A DNA stretch of 38,499 bases from Microvirga soli (GTDB lineage Bacteria; Pseudomonadota; Alphaproteobacteria; Rhizobiales; Beijerinckiaceae): positions 1 through 38,499 of the forward strand of contig NZ_JAERQE010000041.1 in NCBI RefSeq assembly GCF_016734765.1, in the 5' to 3' direction. The notes beneath the pieces were generated by a model. It worked only from the letters and a program-made list of their open reading frames with translations, made no database searches and was not told the DNA's origin. Positions 1 through 8,177 of this stretch are shown one piece after another; the stretch's first letter is position 1, and each line of letters begins with the position of its first letter. Both the position numbers and the translations under genes were made by a program.

Positions 1-121
1 GCCGGTCCTCCCAATGACCACCTCATCCCAACACCCGGCGCGTCAGCAAATTTCCACCACCACCGCGGACTCTACCTCCCGAAGAGAAGCAAGGCCTCGC
101 GAAGACCATCGAACACTGGGG
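1..121. other. Window edge, nothing recognised
   Basis: No gene can be supported in the first 120 bases. Short open frames exist but none resembles a known protein, and the sequence runs straight into the 3' side of the IS481-family element. Confidence 0.4.
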
Positions 122-149
122 TGTCGGACAGCTTTGAAGGCGCTTGACT

Positions 150-882
150 TCAAACCGCCGAATAGAGAAGTCCCGGCATTTGATGGACCGGATCAAATCT
201 GAAGCGTTTTGGCTCCTTGAGCCAGGTTTTGCAAATGAACTCGTAAGGCGTGAGGCCCTTCAGGGTCTTGAGCCTTCGAGCGAAGTTGTAGGCGCTCACG
301 AAATCAGTCAGATGCTGCCGGAGCTGGTCATGGCTGTCGTAGTGGTAGCGTTTGACCGTCGCGTCCTTGAGGGTGCGGTTCATCCGCTCAACCTGACCAT
401 TGGTCCAGGGGTGCCTCGGCTTGGTCAGACGATGATCCACATCGTTCTGAGCACAGGCATACTCAAAGGCATGGGCCCGGAACAACTCGCCTCGCTTCAT
501 CGCTTTCTTGATCAGCGGGACCGCAGAAGCCGTGTTGCTGGGCGTGGTGAAGTGGATGCCATGGTCCGTCAGGACCGTGTGCACCTTGTAAGGCACGGCG
601 GCGATCAGCGCGCGCAGGAAGTCGCCGGCGATCCCGGTCGTTACCTTCTCGTGCAGTTCCACAAAGGCAAACTTGCTTGTGCGGTCAATCGCAACCAGCA
701 GATAGAGTCTGCCCTGCTCAGTGCGCACTTCGGCAATGTCGATGTGGAAGTAGCCGATCGGGTAGCTCTTGAACTTCTTTTTGGCCGGCTTGTCGCCGGT
801 CACCTCGGGCAGGCGGCTGATGCCATGGCGCTGCAGGCAGCGATGGAGCGATGAACGCGTCAGGTGCGGGATCGTGGCGCCT
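150..882 (-). pseudogene. IS481-family transposase, C-terminal part
   Basis: This is the integrase-core part of an IS481-type DDE transposase, which moves the element by cut and paste or copy and paste. Reading from the IS5 junction it starts at ATIPHLTRSSLHRC. It continues through the core motifs YFHIDIAEV (first Asp), LTDHGIHF (second Asp) and HPWTNGQVERMNRTLKD (catalytic Glu region), and ends with HQMPGLLYSAV. The core is intact and in frame, but the helix-turn-helix N-terminus has been separated and partly lost at the IS5 junction. The open frame extends into the IS5 copy up to 1142, but that extension is not transposase sequence. The call is confident; activity is unlikely. Confidence 0.85.
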
Positions 883-1978
883 TGTTGCATGGATGAGCAA
901 TTTGGTAACCGGGCCTGGATAGCGTAGAGGCGTGTTCGCCTTCTGAGCAAAGATCGCCCATGCCCTTCAAGGCCAATGCCGCTCGCCGTTACCACATCCC
1001 GAAGCAGCGGTATCGGGTGACGAATTGGGCCGAGTATGATGGGGCTCTGCGTCAGCGGGGAAGCCTCACGGTGTGGTTCACCGAGGAAGCCATCGCCGCT
1101 TGGCGGGCTGAGCCGCGCACGACACGAGGCGGTCAGCCGCACTATTCAGCCCTGGCAATCAGGACGGCGTTGACGCTGCGGGCGGTGTTCCGGTTGGCGT
1201 TACGCCAGACGGAGGGTTTGATTGGTTCGATCCTTCGGCTGCTGGGCCTCGATCTGGCTGTGCCGGATCACTCAACCCTGAGCCGTCGGGCCGAAACCCT
1301 CGAGGTGCCGAGGCCCTGTTCGCGCTCCGGAGGCCCGGTTCACCTGCTGGTCGACAGCACTGGGCTGCGGCTGTGTGGGCCCGGCGAGTGGCTGACTGAG
1401 AAGCATGGCACCCGCAGACGACGATCCTGGCGAAAGCTGCACATTGGGGTTGACGCTGAGACCGGACAGATCCTCGCTTCGGAACTGACCACCAGCGATG
1501 GCGAGGAGGGCTCGCAGGTTGAGCCCTTGCTCGACCAGATCCCAGTTCCACTCGCGTCGCTCATCGGTGACGGAGCCTACGATCAGGCCAGCGTCTACAG
1601 CATCGCCGCCAAGCGCGATCCTGAGGCTGACGTGATCGTTCCACCCCGATCAACGGCGGTGCCGAGCGATACGGCGGAGACTGCGCCGACTCAGCGCGAC
1701 CGACATCTCCAGAGCATCGCCGAGCAGGGATGCAGGGGTTGGCAGAAGCGGTCCGGGTACACGCGTCGGGCTTTGGTGGAGGCCGCTATCAGTCGGCTTA
1801 AACGAGTGATTGGAGATGCGCTGCGTTCGCGGACCGACCGACGTCGTGCGACTGAGGTCGCTGTCGCAGTTCAGGCCTTGAACCGGATGCTCGAGTTCGG
1901 ACGCCCGAAGTCCGTCCGCATCGCTTAAGCAAAGGCACGGAGTGGGCTCCGTGTGCTCACCAACCGATCCATGCAACA
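883..1978 (+). mobile_element. IS5-family (IS903 group) insertion sequence, complete
   Basis: The element is bounded by a perfect 12-bp inverted repeat: TGTTGCATGGAT at 883 and ATCCATGCAACA ending at 1978. The length is about 1096 bp, normal for the IS903 group of IS5. It carries one full-length transposase gene. The flanking bases do not form an obvious target duplication. The interrupted IS481 gene also lacks a stretch of codons across the junction, so the insertion was followed or accompanied by a deletion. Confidence 0.85.
960..1928 (+). CDS. IS5-family (IS903 group) transposase
   Basis: This is a 322-residue DDE transposase that acts on the ends of the surrounding element. The N-terminus has the family pattern RYRVTNWAEYDGALRQRGSL. 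The DDE triad is visible: D132 in LLVDSTGL, D204 in IGDGAYDQ and E274 in RALVEAAISRLKR. The basic stretch KHGTRRRRSWRKLH lies between the first two. The frame is uninterrupted and the length is typical, so the gene may be functional. The start at ATG 960 gives the family's usual MPFKANAARR beginning. A degenerate relative lies at 6727-7724 on the other strand. Confidence 0.92.
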   Translation: MPFKANAARRYHIPKQRYRVTNWAEYDGALRQRGSLTVWFTEEAIAAWRAEPRTTRGGQPHYSALAIRTALTLRAVFRLALRQTEGLIGSILRLLGLDLAVPDHSTLSRRAETLEVPRPCSRSGGPVHLLVDSTGLRLCGPGEWLTEKHGTRRRRSWRKLHIGVDAETGQILASELTTSDGEEGSQVEPLLDQIPVPLASLIGDGAYDQASVYSIAAKRDPEADVIVPPRSTAVPSDTAETAPTQRDRHLQSIAEQGCRGWQKRSGYTRRALVEAAISRLKRVIGDALRSRTDRRRATEVAVAVQALNRMLEFGRPKSVRIA

Positions 1979-2117
1979 CGGTCACCGTCTTCGGGTTGAT
2001 GCCATGGCGCTCGGCCAGGGCTCTCAAGCTCGCTTGACTATGTTGTATTGCCCGACAGATTGCCTCAGTCGTTGTGGCGCTCCCATGGAGAACCTGGCCC
2101 ATAGCGCGTCCTTCCAT
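1979..2117 (-). pseudogene. IS481-family transposase, N-terminal part
   Basis: This is the N-terminal helix-turn-helix piece of the IS481 transposase whose core lies at 150-882. The likely start is ATG at 2102 (MGQVLHGSATTTEAICRAIQ), with an upstream in-frame ATG at 2117. It reads to GINPKTV and then runs into the IS5 inverted repeat. In intact relatives, as I recall them, about 50 residues follow before ATIPHLT. Those residues are absent on both sides of the IS5 copy. Confidence 0.75.
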
Positions 2118-2311
2118 TCCAGGGATAATATCGCACCATCAAACCCTGGGATCAAACATCTAGTCGGCCGCTACCTAGGTCAATGCCGCGCACAGAGACA
2201 TTGTTCGCTCTAAGTTTAGCTTGCCCACTAGAGCATCAGACTGAAAGGCAGATTCAAGAGGTTTTGGCCTGGGCTGAAGTGTGATTCCCTGGTGAGAACA
2301 GGAGGTGGATC

Positions 2312-2704
2312 ATGACCCAGAGCTTCTCCTTGGACCTGCGCGTGCGGGTTGCGGCCTTGGTCGAGGCGGGTCATTCCTGCCGGGCGGCGGCGCGCCACTT
2401 CGGGGTCAGTGACAGTTGTGCCATCAAGCTGGTGCAGCGCCAGCGGCACTCGGGCTCACTCGCGCCAGCCCGCCAGGGCCGCCCGCCGGGACGCGGCAAG
2501 CTGGTGCCCTATGAGGCTTTCCTGATCCAGACCGTCGAGACTGAGCCGGCGATCACCATGCCCGAACTGGCCGCAAGGCTGCCGGACGAGCACGGGATCG
2601 TGGCGGCTTCCGCAATGCTCTCGCGCTTTCTGTGCCGACGTGGCTTCACGTATAAAAAAACACCTGATGGCGGCGGAGTGCGCACGCGCCGACGTGCGGG
2701 ATGA
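2312..2704 (+). CDS. IS630-family transposase, first frame (DNA-binding part)
   Basis: This is the N-terminal half of the IS630 transposase: a helix-turn-helix region (SCRAAARHFGVSDSCAIKLV) followed by the linker that ends FLCRRGFTYKK. From there the frame departs from the family (TPDGGGVRTRRRAG) and stops. The family sequence continues in the second frame from an A7 run at 2654-2660. Reading one A fewer joins the two frames as GFTYKKHLMAAECARADV. ATG 2312 is preceded by AGGAGGTGGATC, a strong ribosome binding site. The halves could be joined by slippage, or the element may carry a simple indel. Confidence 0.85.
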   Translation: MTQSFSLDLRVRVAALVEAGHSCRAAARHFGVSDSCAIKLVQRQRHSGSLAPARQGRPPGRGKLVPYEAFLIQTVETEPAITMPELAARLPDEHGIVAASAMLSRFLCRRGFTYKKTPDGGGVRTRRRAG

Positions 2705-3269
2705 GCGCCGGGTCTGGCACGCCCAGCGTCAGCCGCGCATGCGCGAGCAGCCGCACCGGCTGGTGTTCCTCGACGAGACTTACGTCAACACCAAGATGAC
2801 CCGCCTGCGCGGGCGCTCGCGCAAAGGCCAGCGCCTGCGCATGAGCGCTCCCTTTGGACACTGGACAACCCATACCTTTCTGGCCGGGCTGCGGTGCAAC
2901 GAGCTGAGCGCCCCGTGGGTGATTGATGGTCCGATCACCCGGTTGGCGTTTGAGGCTTACATCGAGACACAGCTCGCGCCGACCCTCAGGGATGGCGATG
3001 TCGTTATCCTCGACAACCTCGCGGTCCACAAGAGCGAGAAGGCCGCCCAATGCCTGAAGCAACGAGGGGCCTGGTTCCTGTTCCTGCCACCATACAGTCC
3101 CGACATGAACCCGATCGAGCAGGTCTTCGCCAAGATCAAAGCACACCTGCGTAAGGCCGAAGCCCGGACCTTTGAGGCGCTCTGGCGAGCCCTCGGCGAC
3201 ATCTGCAATCTCTTCGAGCCACAAGAATGCTGGAACTTCCTCAAGGCCGCCGGCTATGCGTCCGTGTAA
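2640..3269 (+). CDS. IS630-family transposase, second frame (DDE catalytic part)
   Basis: This is the catalytic half of the IS630 transposase. It shows VFLDETYVNT (first Asp), VVILDNLAVHKS (second Asp) and LPPYSPDMNPIEQVFAKIK, where the Glu of NPIE is the third catalytic residue. The end, CWNFLKAAGYASV, is the usual family C-terminus. GTG at 2640 is only the edge of the open frame. The protein is most likely made as a fusion with the first frame through the A7 run at 2654-2660, because no separate ribosome binding site is evident. Confidence 0.85.
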   Translation: MASRIKKHLMAAECARADVRDERRVWHAQRQPRMREQPHRLVFLDETYVNTKMTRLRGRSRKGQRLRMSAPFGHWTTHTFLAGLRCNELSAPWVIDGPITRLAFEAYIETQLAPTLRDGDVVILDNLAVHKSEKAAQCLKQRGAWFLFLPPYSPDMNPIEQVFAKIKAHLRKAEARTFEALWRALGDICNLFEPQECWNFLKAAGYASV

Positions 3270-3502
3270 TCGTCCGGTGCTCTAGAGCAGTCCCCCAAAA
3301 AGAAATGTCTATGACCCAGCCGCCAGTGGGTTTGACAGGCGGGATTTCATCCATGTCGGCAGGTCAGGATGTTGAGCCGATACACTCACGGGAGGCCGGA
3401 GAAGCCGGCTAAGGCAATAACCCGAAGGCTCTGGTGCGCTTCCGCACGGAATTATCTAAGGGGGTTTGTTAAGCTGAGACTGTTCCTCCCTTAACTCATC
3501 AG

Positions 3503-3537
3503 CCCCACCCATTGAGCTATTCTGGTGGGGTTTCTTT
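3503..3537 (+). terminator. Possible rho-independent terminator
   Basis: CCCCACC at 3503-3509 pairs with GGTGGGG at 3524-3530 across a 14-base loop and is followed by TTTCTTT on the plus strand. It would stop plus-strand transcription from the IS630 side. It overlaps the 3' end of the minus-strand DUF6894-like gene, for which no T-run follows on the minus strand. Confidence 0.4.
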
Positions 3538-3807
3538 ATTCCCGTGGGAGCTTCTCGTCGGGGCAGGCTCCTGCGCCTCCCTGAAAGGCACAATCAGAAC
3601 CGTCTGACTGCTCTCGTCATCAATCTGAACTACGAAGTCATTCTGTTGCTCAGGAGACAGATCATTCCAGTACGGGACAACCTCCATGAACACCTTTGCC
3701 ACTCTCAGGGCCACCCGACGGGCAGCTTCAACATCGGGCAGATCATAGCTCTTGGGATACTTGATCCGGTCATCCTGATTGCAAACAAAGAGACTGTACT
3801 GGGGCAT
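3517..3807 (-). CDS. DUF6894-like small protein
   Basis: This 96-residue protein begins MPQYSLFVCNQDDRI and continues YDLPDVEAARRVALRVAKVF, then VQIDDESSQTVLIVPFREA. This layout (short beta strand, Asp/Glu-rich loop, LPDxEAARxxA helix, then DE(S)xxxVLxVPF strands) matches the DUF6894 proteins that are abundant in Methylobacterium, Bradyrhizobium and relatives. Their function is unknown. There is no signal peptide or membrane segment. The ATG at 3807 lacks a clear ribosome binding site, but the family fit from residue 1 supports it. The gene stands alone, with the IS630 element downstream. Confidence 0.75.
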   Translation of the reverse strand: MPQYSLFVCNQDDRIKYPKSYDLPDVEAARRVALRVAKVFMEVVPYWNDLSPEQQNDFVVQIDDESSQTVLIVPFREAQEPAPTRSSHGNKETPPE

Positions 3808-3880
3808 AGCTAAGGAATATAGCCAAGAGCCTCAAGTCAACAATCCTCTCTTAGGTATAGGTTCGTAGGTCGTTGGGCGA

Positions 3881-4225
3881 TCAGTTCAGTTGCCTACGCG
3901 ATGATTGCCCTTCCCGCATCATCTTTTCCTCGTAGGCCAAAGCGACCCTCAAAGCACACCAGCGTTCCTCTACTTCGGTGAGGTTAGCGGCTGCTTGCTC
4001 ATACAGCGCAAGTGCGGCCTCTTCCTTGGTGAACAGAGGATCCAGTGGACCGAATGACTGCTCCCGATAGGCATGCACCAATCGTTGCTCCAGTTCTCCT
4101 TGGATGCTCGCCAAATGATGAGCAGCCTGACGGCACTTGATCTGAGCCTCCGCAAGCTCACGAGTAGCCTCACGAAAGGCTTCAAGGCAGATGAGATTGG
4201 TCACATCCCTAAGCCTGTTCTCCAA
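3881..4225 (-). CDS. Hypothetical coiled-coil protein
   Basis: This 114-residue protein is rich in Ala, Glu and Leu and is probably mostly helical (AFREATRELAEAQIKCRQAAHHL, then ALYEQAAANLTEVEERWCALRVAL). I do not recognise a family. The longest frame starts at TTG 4225 (read as MENRLRDV); a GTG seven codons later (VTNLICLEAF) is an alternative, and neither has a clear ribosome binding site. There is no membrane segment. It shares its strand with the DUF6894-like gene but is about 70 bp upstream of it, so a joint transcript is possible. Confidence 0.5.
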   Translation of the reverse strand: MENRLRDVTNLICLEAFREATRELAEAQIKCRQAAHHLASIQGELEQRLVHAYREQSFGPLDPLFTKEEAALALYEQAAANLTEVEERWCALRVALAYEEKMMREGQSSRRQLN

Positions 4226-4535
4226 GAGAAGAGAACTCAGCTTAGCATCTACTCAAAGACTGGTCTTTACATAGGTTTAGAAAGACTTTCTTGAACTGAG
4301 GGTATTCTGAGGTACGCACATTGCAATGTAAGCGTGAGATGCTTGTAGATTTTCCTATGAAAAGAAAACTATCCAGATAAAGTTCAGCAGATAGCATCTT
4401 TCCAGGAAAGCAGAATTGTGCAATTTTGATGGCGGAACTTCTTTTCGCCACAAAGCGTTGAGGGGCCTGTACAACTAACCCGCCGATCACATCTCAAATT
4501 CGTCGCCCGACGGATGAAAGCTAACAAATAACAAC
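4226..4535. other. AT-rich intergenic stretch
   Basis: About 310 bases of lower GC than the surroundings. An 82-codon minus-strand frame (4242-4490) lies here, but it has no family resemblance or convincing start. I see no clear promoter or repeat. Confidence 0.4.
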
Positions 4536-4847
4536 ATGAGCAATGACCTCAATATTGATGCTCGCCTTGGATTTTGTGGACCAGAGGACAGAGTAGTCTC
4601 ACTCAACGTTCCCATCGCAACAGAAGACAGCCATAATAATTCTTATCACTCCTTTGATATTGAGTATGCCTCAGAGCAGCCCGACACGCTGACAATCCGC
4701 CTGTTAGAACTCGATCAGCATGGTTTCATCAGAACAGCCCTGCAAAGCGCCTCATTTCCCGCTGTTCTACTCGCTGATTTAGTAAGCAAGCGGAAAGCCA
4801 CCGATGCAGAAGTCGCCGAGTGGAGAAGTATCGCTGATGAGGATTGA
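4536..4847 (+). CDS. Hypothetical protein
   Basis: This is a 103-residue acidic protein (MSNDLNIDARLGFCGPEDRV to SIADED). The middle alternates polar and hydrophobic residues (YHSFDIEYASEQPDTLTIRLLEL), suggesting beta strands, and the C-terminus looks helical (DLVSKRKATDAEVAEWRSI). I do not recognise a family. There is no signal peptide or membrane segment. The start is ATG 4536, with only a weak upstream GATGAAAG. Composition and length are consistent with a real gene, but confidence is moderate. Confidence 0.5.
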   Translation: MSNDLNIDARLGFCGPEDRVVSLNVPIATEDSHNNSYHSFDIEYASEQPDTLTIRLLELDQHGFIRTALQSASFPAVLLADLVSKRKATDAEVAEWRSIADED

Positions 4848-5267
4848 CGGCACCTCCCACGCCTAATCTCAAGATAGATATGCCTATCTCAACCGAACGC
4901 AGGTTGCGGAAGGGTGAGGCAGCGTGTGGAAATAGGACCACAGCAGGCACTCTCGAAACACTCATATACATTTCGTGAAGGAATAGACCTGCGGCTGCCG
5001 CCGTTTGGTGACTATTCATCGGCAATTCGGATGAAGGGTTATCATGTGAGCGGCACCCGACATTCAGCAGCCATCCGGGGTATTGCTCCAGATCCTGAAC
5101 ACCTCATCAACTTTGGCCTGTTTGTTCATTGCGCGTTGTTTCTGTTTGTTGCGTCCGACAGTTTGTTTATCGGAGCAGCCCTTCTGCTGGCTGGCATCTG
5201 AGTAGGCAGCACACTGGGGCATTCCCTTGAGCCAGGACAGGTCCTGCTCTTAACACCGGAGGTAAAG
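4848..5267. other. Intergenic stretch with a doubtful small frame
   Basis: A 95-codon plus-strand frame (4914-5201) ends in a hydrophobic segment (FGLFVHCALFLFVASDSLFIGAALLL). It has no clear ribosome binding site and its first half looks non-coding, so I do not call it as a gene. The end of the stretch holds the GGAGG ribosome binding site of the gene at 5268. Confidence 0.35.
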
Positions 5268-5483
5268 ATGCAGCACACAGTCGAGCTGGTGGCACGAGCC
5301 ATTCATAAAGCCGAGCACCAAGAACTCTCGTGGGACAGTGAGCCTTCAGCCCAGAAGGATCGCTTTCGGGAATATGCCCGCAATGCCATCGATCTGCTGA
5401 ACGAAGACGTTGGGGTGCTTCTCCTCGCCTTGGAGGAGGCTACGACAGGAAAGCGGATGAAGCATCCAAGAGCGGCAGCTTGA
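5268..5483 (+). CDS. Hypothetical small protein
   Basis: This 71-residue protein begins MQHTVELVARAIHKAEHQEL and is probably helical throughout, with a basic tail (GKRMKHPRAAA). Its start is well supported: CCGGAGGTAAAG immediately precedes ATG 5268. I do not recognise a named family. The pattern ELVARAI, then RFREYARNAIDLL, resembles short helical hypothetical proteins common on rhizobial accessory replicons. No membrane segment or signal peptide is visible. Confidence 0.62.
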   Translation: MQHTVELVARAIHKAEHQELSWDSEPSAQKDRFREYARNAIDLLNEDVGVLLLALEEATTGKRMKHPRAAA

Positions 5484-5580
5484 TCCTAGGAGGGCTGAGA
5501 ACTCTTAAGCGAGGTGGTCTTCGTCGCTTCAATGCCTTGAAGCTGCGGCCTCACGAGCCTCGTGACCTGGGAGGCCAGTC

Positions 5581-6072
5581 TTATTTCGCGTTGCGCGGTT
5601 GTGCTCTTGACGCTGGCGCCTGCGCCTTGGGCATTCGCGCCTTCAGTTGAGCCTCCAGCCAGCGCAGGTCCTCCTGCAGCCCTTCCAAACGCCTCAGCAA
5701 CTCGGCATCCGATAAGCGGGGTGACGCGATCTCACTGACTTCCTGCTGACGCGCAGCATTGGTGATGTTGCGAATTATCTGCAGAGAGGTCGGACCCATG
5801 CCTGGGGCTGTCAGCCAATGCTTGTCCGGGATCTCGTCAACCTCCCGGACGCTCGGACAGCGCCCATTGAACTCACCCAAGAGCACATGCCTGAACCGAG
5901 AGGGAACAGCTTCAAGAGGAAAAGGGCAATCCAAGTGCATGTGCCATCCTGCAAATGCAAGCACGTAATTTGCTATTGCGGCGTGCAGAACAGGGCTAAT
6001 CCAAGGCGGTTCATGAGCGGTTTCTGGTTTCCTCCAGATATATTTCTCCGAGATTGATTGTGCCTTCCTCAC
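5581..6072 (-). CDS. Hypothetical protein with helix-hairpin-helix-like segment and C-terminal coiled coil
   Basis: This is a 163-residue protein of unknown family. The middle reads REVDEIPDKHWLTAPGMGPTS followed by LQIIRNITNA. The PGMGPTSL turn between two helices looks like a helix-hairpin-helix, as in the C-terminal domain of the RNA polymerase alpha subunit. The next 40 residues (LSDAELLRRLEGLQEDLRWLEAQLKARM) form a likely coiled coil, followed by a basic Pro/Ala-rich tail. The longest start is GTG 6072 and its ribosome binding site is weak, so the true start may be further in. A DNA-binding role is only an inference from the turn. Confidence 0.55.
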   Translation of the reverse strand: MRKAQSISEKYIWRKPETAHEPPWISPVLHAAIANYVLAFAGWHMHLDCPFPLEAVPSRFRHVLLGEFNGRCPSVREVDEIPDKHWLTAPGMGPTSLQIIRNITNAARQQEVSEIASPRLSDAELLRRLEGLQEDLRWLEAQLKARMPKAQAPASRAQPRNAK

Positions 6073-6223
6073 TCACACCTAAAGGCAGATTGCTTTCCTC
6101 TGAAACAAGTTGAGATCCGCGATAGAGCCGCTGGAGGTTTCAAATCTCACTATAGGCGGCAGAGGTGCTCATGCATCGCTCTGGTGTGTCCAAGCACATA
6201 TCCTCCTTAGCTAGCTGTTTGGT

Positions 6224-6305
6224 AGCGGAACGTTGTTAGGACCAGGTGCGTTGCGCAATTGAGCAGTATACTTGGCGCTCTGACGGCCTGCGACGACGAG
6301 CTCCT
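6224..6305 (+). repeat. Relic end of an IS481-like element (inverted copy of 10602-10686)
   Basis: By eye, this stretch matches the reverse complement of 10602-10686 at roughly 85 percent over about 85 bases. Shared landmarks are AGCGGAACGTTGTT and GTATACTTGGCGCTCTGA. The 10.6-kb copy contains the start of an IS481-like transposase, so this copy is the broken end of the same type of element. An IS6-family end begins directly at 6306. Confidence 0.7.
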
Positions 6306-6530
6306 GGCACTGTTGTATTAACCTTGGCAGTGTGGCGACGGATTGCCAATCGAGGAGCTATCCTGTTGTCTCTGTTCAAGCGCCGCCGCTTTCCGACTGA
6401 GGTCATTCTGCTGTGCATGCGCTGGTTGGCTTCGTCCTCGAAAGCCATCCGGCGCTTGCACAGCAGGATTGCTGTCGAAGGATGTTGTACATCGGACGTC
6501 AAAGTACTTAAACAACATCGTTGAGGCGGA
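6306..6530 (+). mobile_element. IS6-family element, 5' remnant
   Basis: GGCACTGTTG at 6306 matches the inverted repeat typical of the IS6/IS26 family. About 40 bases further on, one frame reads LSLFKRRRFPTEVILLCMRW, which resembles the start of IS6-family transposases (as I recall them, LFKGRRFPxxVILLCVRWY). The sequence then departs from the family, and no second inverted repeat is seen downstream. It is therefore a truncated, inactive fragment inserted into the IS481-like end at 6224-6305. Confidence 0.6.
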
Positions 6531-6726
6531 TTCCGGCCGGCTCGCGGATTCCAGCGCATGAAGACTGCTTCGACAACTCTGAAGGTTTTTGAGGTGATGC
6601 GAATGGTTCCCCGAGGCCACTGCCTGCCGAGACATGCGGGCGTGACAGGCGAATTCTGTCTGGTGAACCATGGACGTTGGTGTAGGGATCGTGAATTTTG
6701 CGGATTATGGTCTTTGATATCGCTGT

Positions 6727-7724
6727 TTATGGGGTGGTTCCGATGCGGCGGAGGAATTTCGGGCGTGCGCAGGCCAGCATGCGATTGAGGACAGTGCAGC
6801 CGATGGCGACCTCTGACTGCTGGGCGCCGAACGACCGCGCCCTCAACCGTCTACGGATGAGCGCCTTGGGTCGGCCGATCGCGGTCTCGACCAGAGACCG
6901 CTTGCCGTAGCCTGTGGCGGCTTGCCATTTCATCCGGCCGTCCGTCGTGATGGCCGCGATGTGGCGGTCTCGTCGACTGGAGGCGTCGGTGTCCGACCTT
7001 TCCACCGCGTTGGCGCGCGGTGGAATGACGACCATGGCGCCGACGCTGTGGCTGGTGACGGCGTCGGAGTCGGTTTGGTGTTATAGGCGCCGTCGGTGGT
7101 GAACTGCCCGATCTGCACCTCGATCTGGTTAAGCAGCGGGTCCACCTGCGAGGCGTCACCGGTGTCCTGATCGGTCATGACATGGGCTACGATCTCACCG
7201 CTGTCGGCGTCCAGCGCCAGATGCAGCTTTCGCCATCCCCCCGCGTCCTGGCACCGTGCTTTTCCTCCAGCCACTGGCCGGCACCGTGAACTTGAAGCCC
7301 GGTGCTGTCGATGATGATGTAACAGGCCCTTCTCCTGGAATCCGGCGACCCAGCCGTCCTTCAGGTGATTGCCAGGTCCGTGCTCGCCGGCTGAGGGTGG
7401 TGTGGTCAGGCACGGCAAGATCCAATCCTATCAACTCAAGCACTGATATCAGCAAGCCCTCCGTCTGGCGCAGCCGTAGGCCAAACACCAAGCCAACGGT
7501 CAGGGCCGTTTCGATCGCCAGATCGGAATAGCGCGGCTGCCGCCGCGCGTCGTCCGCTTCGCCGCTTGCCAAGACGACAGCGCCTCCGCGGTCATCCACA
7601 GGGTCAGGCTGCCACGCTGGCGAAGACCTGCCTCATATTCCGCCCAGTTCGTCACCTTGAACTTCATCTTGCTGATCCGGTGGCGGCGGGCAGCATTGTG
7701 CTTGAAAGGCATGGCGGCGACCAA
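6727..7724 (-). pseudogene. IS5-family (IS903 group) transposase, multiply frameshifted
   Basis: This is a decayed relative of the transposase at 960-1928. The N-terminus (MPFKHNAARRHRISKMKFKVT, then NWAEYEAGLRQRGSL) is at 7712 in one frame. RQTEGLLISVLELIGLDLAVP and LSRRARTWQSP continue in a second frame, WRKLHLALDADSGEIVAHVMT and FTTDGAYNT in a third, and GKRSLVETAIGRPKALI (catalytic Glu region) in another. At least three frameshifts separate these blocks, so no full protein can be made. Confidence 0.85.
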
Positions 7725-8177
7725 AGGGCTATTTCAATGACCGCTCGACTACACAAGCAGCGCTAACGATTCATGCATCAACACCGCCCTGAGGAATAAA
7801 GTCCTGCGTCACGTCCTAGCCGGTTTAGCAGTTCTTGCGGGATGATGCCTGCTCTTTTGCAGGTGCGATGTCGCGTTCGTTGGCAGTGGAACTTGCAGTG
7901 CGCTGTTCATGATGCGCGCCAGAGAAGCACACCATCTCGGGCAGCTGGAAGGGCCGCACCATCGAAACGCCCGAGCGGATCGAAGATGCTTGACATTAAT
8001 GTTCTTGTGATCCACTTCGTGGCCGCTGGAATATTATAAGCATTCGTCGGACATATTCCGCGCCGACATCTGCGTTCTATGTCACTTCAACATGTTCATG
8101 CGGCTCCTCTCTAAAGGCCATACACATTTTGCCGGCTGAGGCAGATTCTGCCAAGGTCGCTCAGAAAGGTATTTGCT
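7725..8177. other. Intergenic region upstream of the beta-helix/RTX gene
   Basis: About 450 bases without a supported gene. The last part holds AGAAAGG at 8163-8169, which serves as ribosome binding site for the TTG start at 8178. The promoter of that gene should lie here, but I could not pick out a reliable -35/-10 pair. Confidence 0.4.

Larger units (their letters stand above)
122..2200 (-). mobile_element. IS481-family element, interrupted by an IS5-family element
   Basis: The two halves of one IS481-type transposase lie on the minus strand on either side of an IS5-family copy, so they belonged to one element. The ends are tentative. I placed them at TGTC near 122 and GACA near 2200 because IS481 elements usually begin with TGT and end with ACA, but the inverted repeats are poor matches. 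The element cannot make a full transposase from this copy. Confidence 0.45.
2231..3282 (+). mobile_element. IS630-family insertion sequence, apparently complete
   Basis: The element begins GAGCATCAGAC at 2231 and ends with the reverse complement of GAGCACCGGAC at 3282. It is flanked on both sides by TA (2229-2230 and 3283-3284), the target duplication expected for IS630/Tc1-type elements. Its length of 1052 bp is typical. It holds two overlapping transposase reading frames. Confidence 0.82.

Noticed and set aside
144..854. 236-codon plus-strand open frame
   Set aside because: It is antisense to the clearly recognisable IS481 transposase core and has no family resemblance.
3311..3412. Short frame MTQPPVGLTGGISSMSAGQD just after the IS630 element, considered as the leader of a group II intron protein
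   Set aside because: No reverse transcriptase motifs or domain V hairpin follow, so there is no support.
4242..4490. 82-codon minus-strand frame
   Set aside because: No ribosome binding site, AT-rich surroundings and no recognisable pattern.
4914..5201. 95-codon plus-strand frame with a hydrophobic end
   Set aside because: The hydrophobic end could be a membrane helix, but there is no start signal and the rest looks random.
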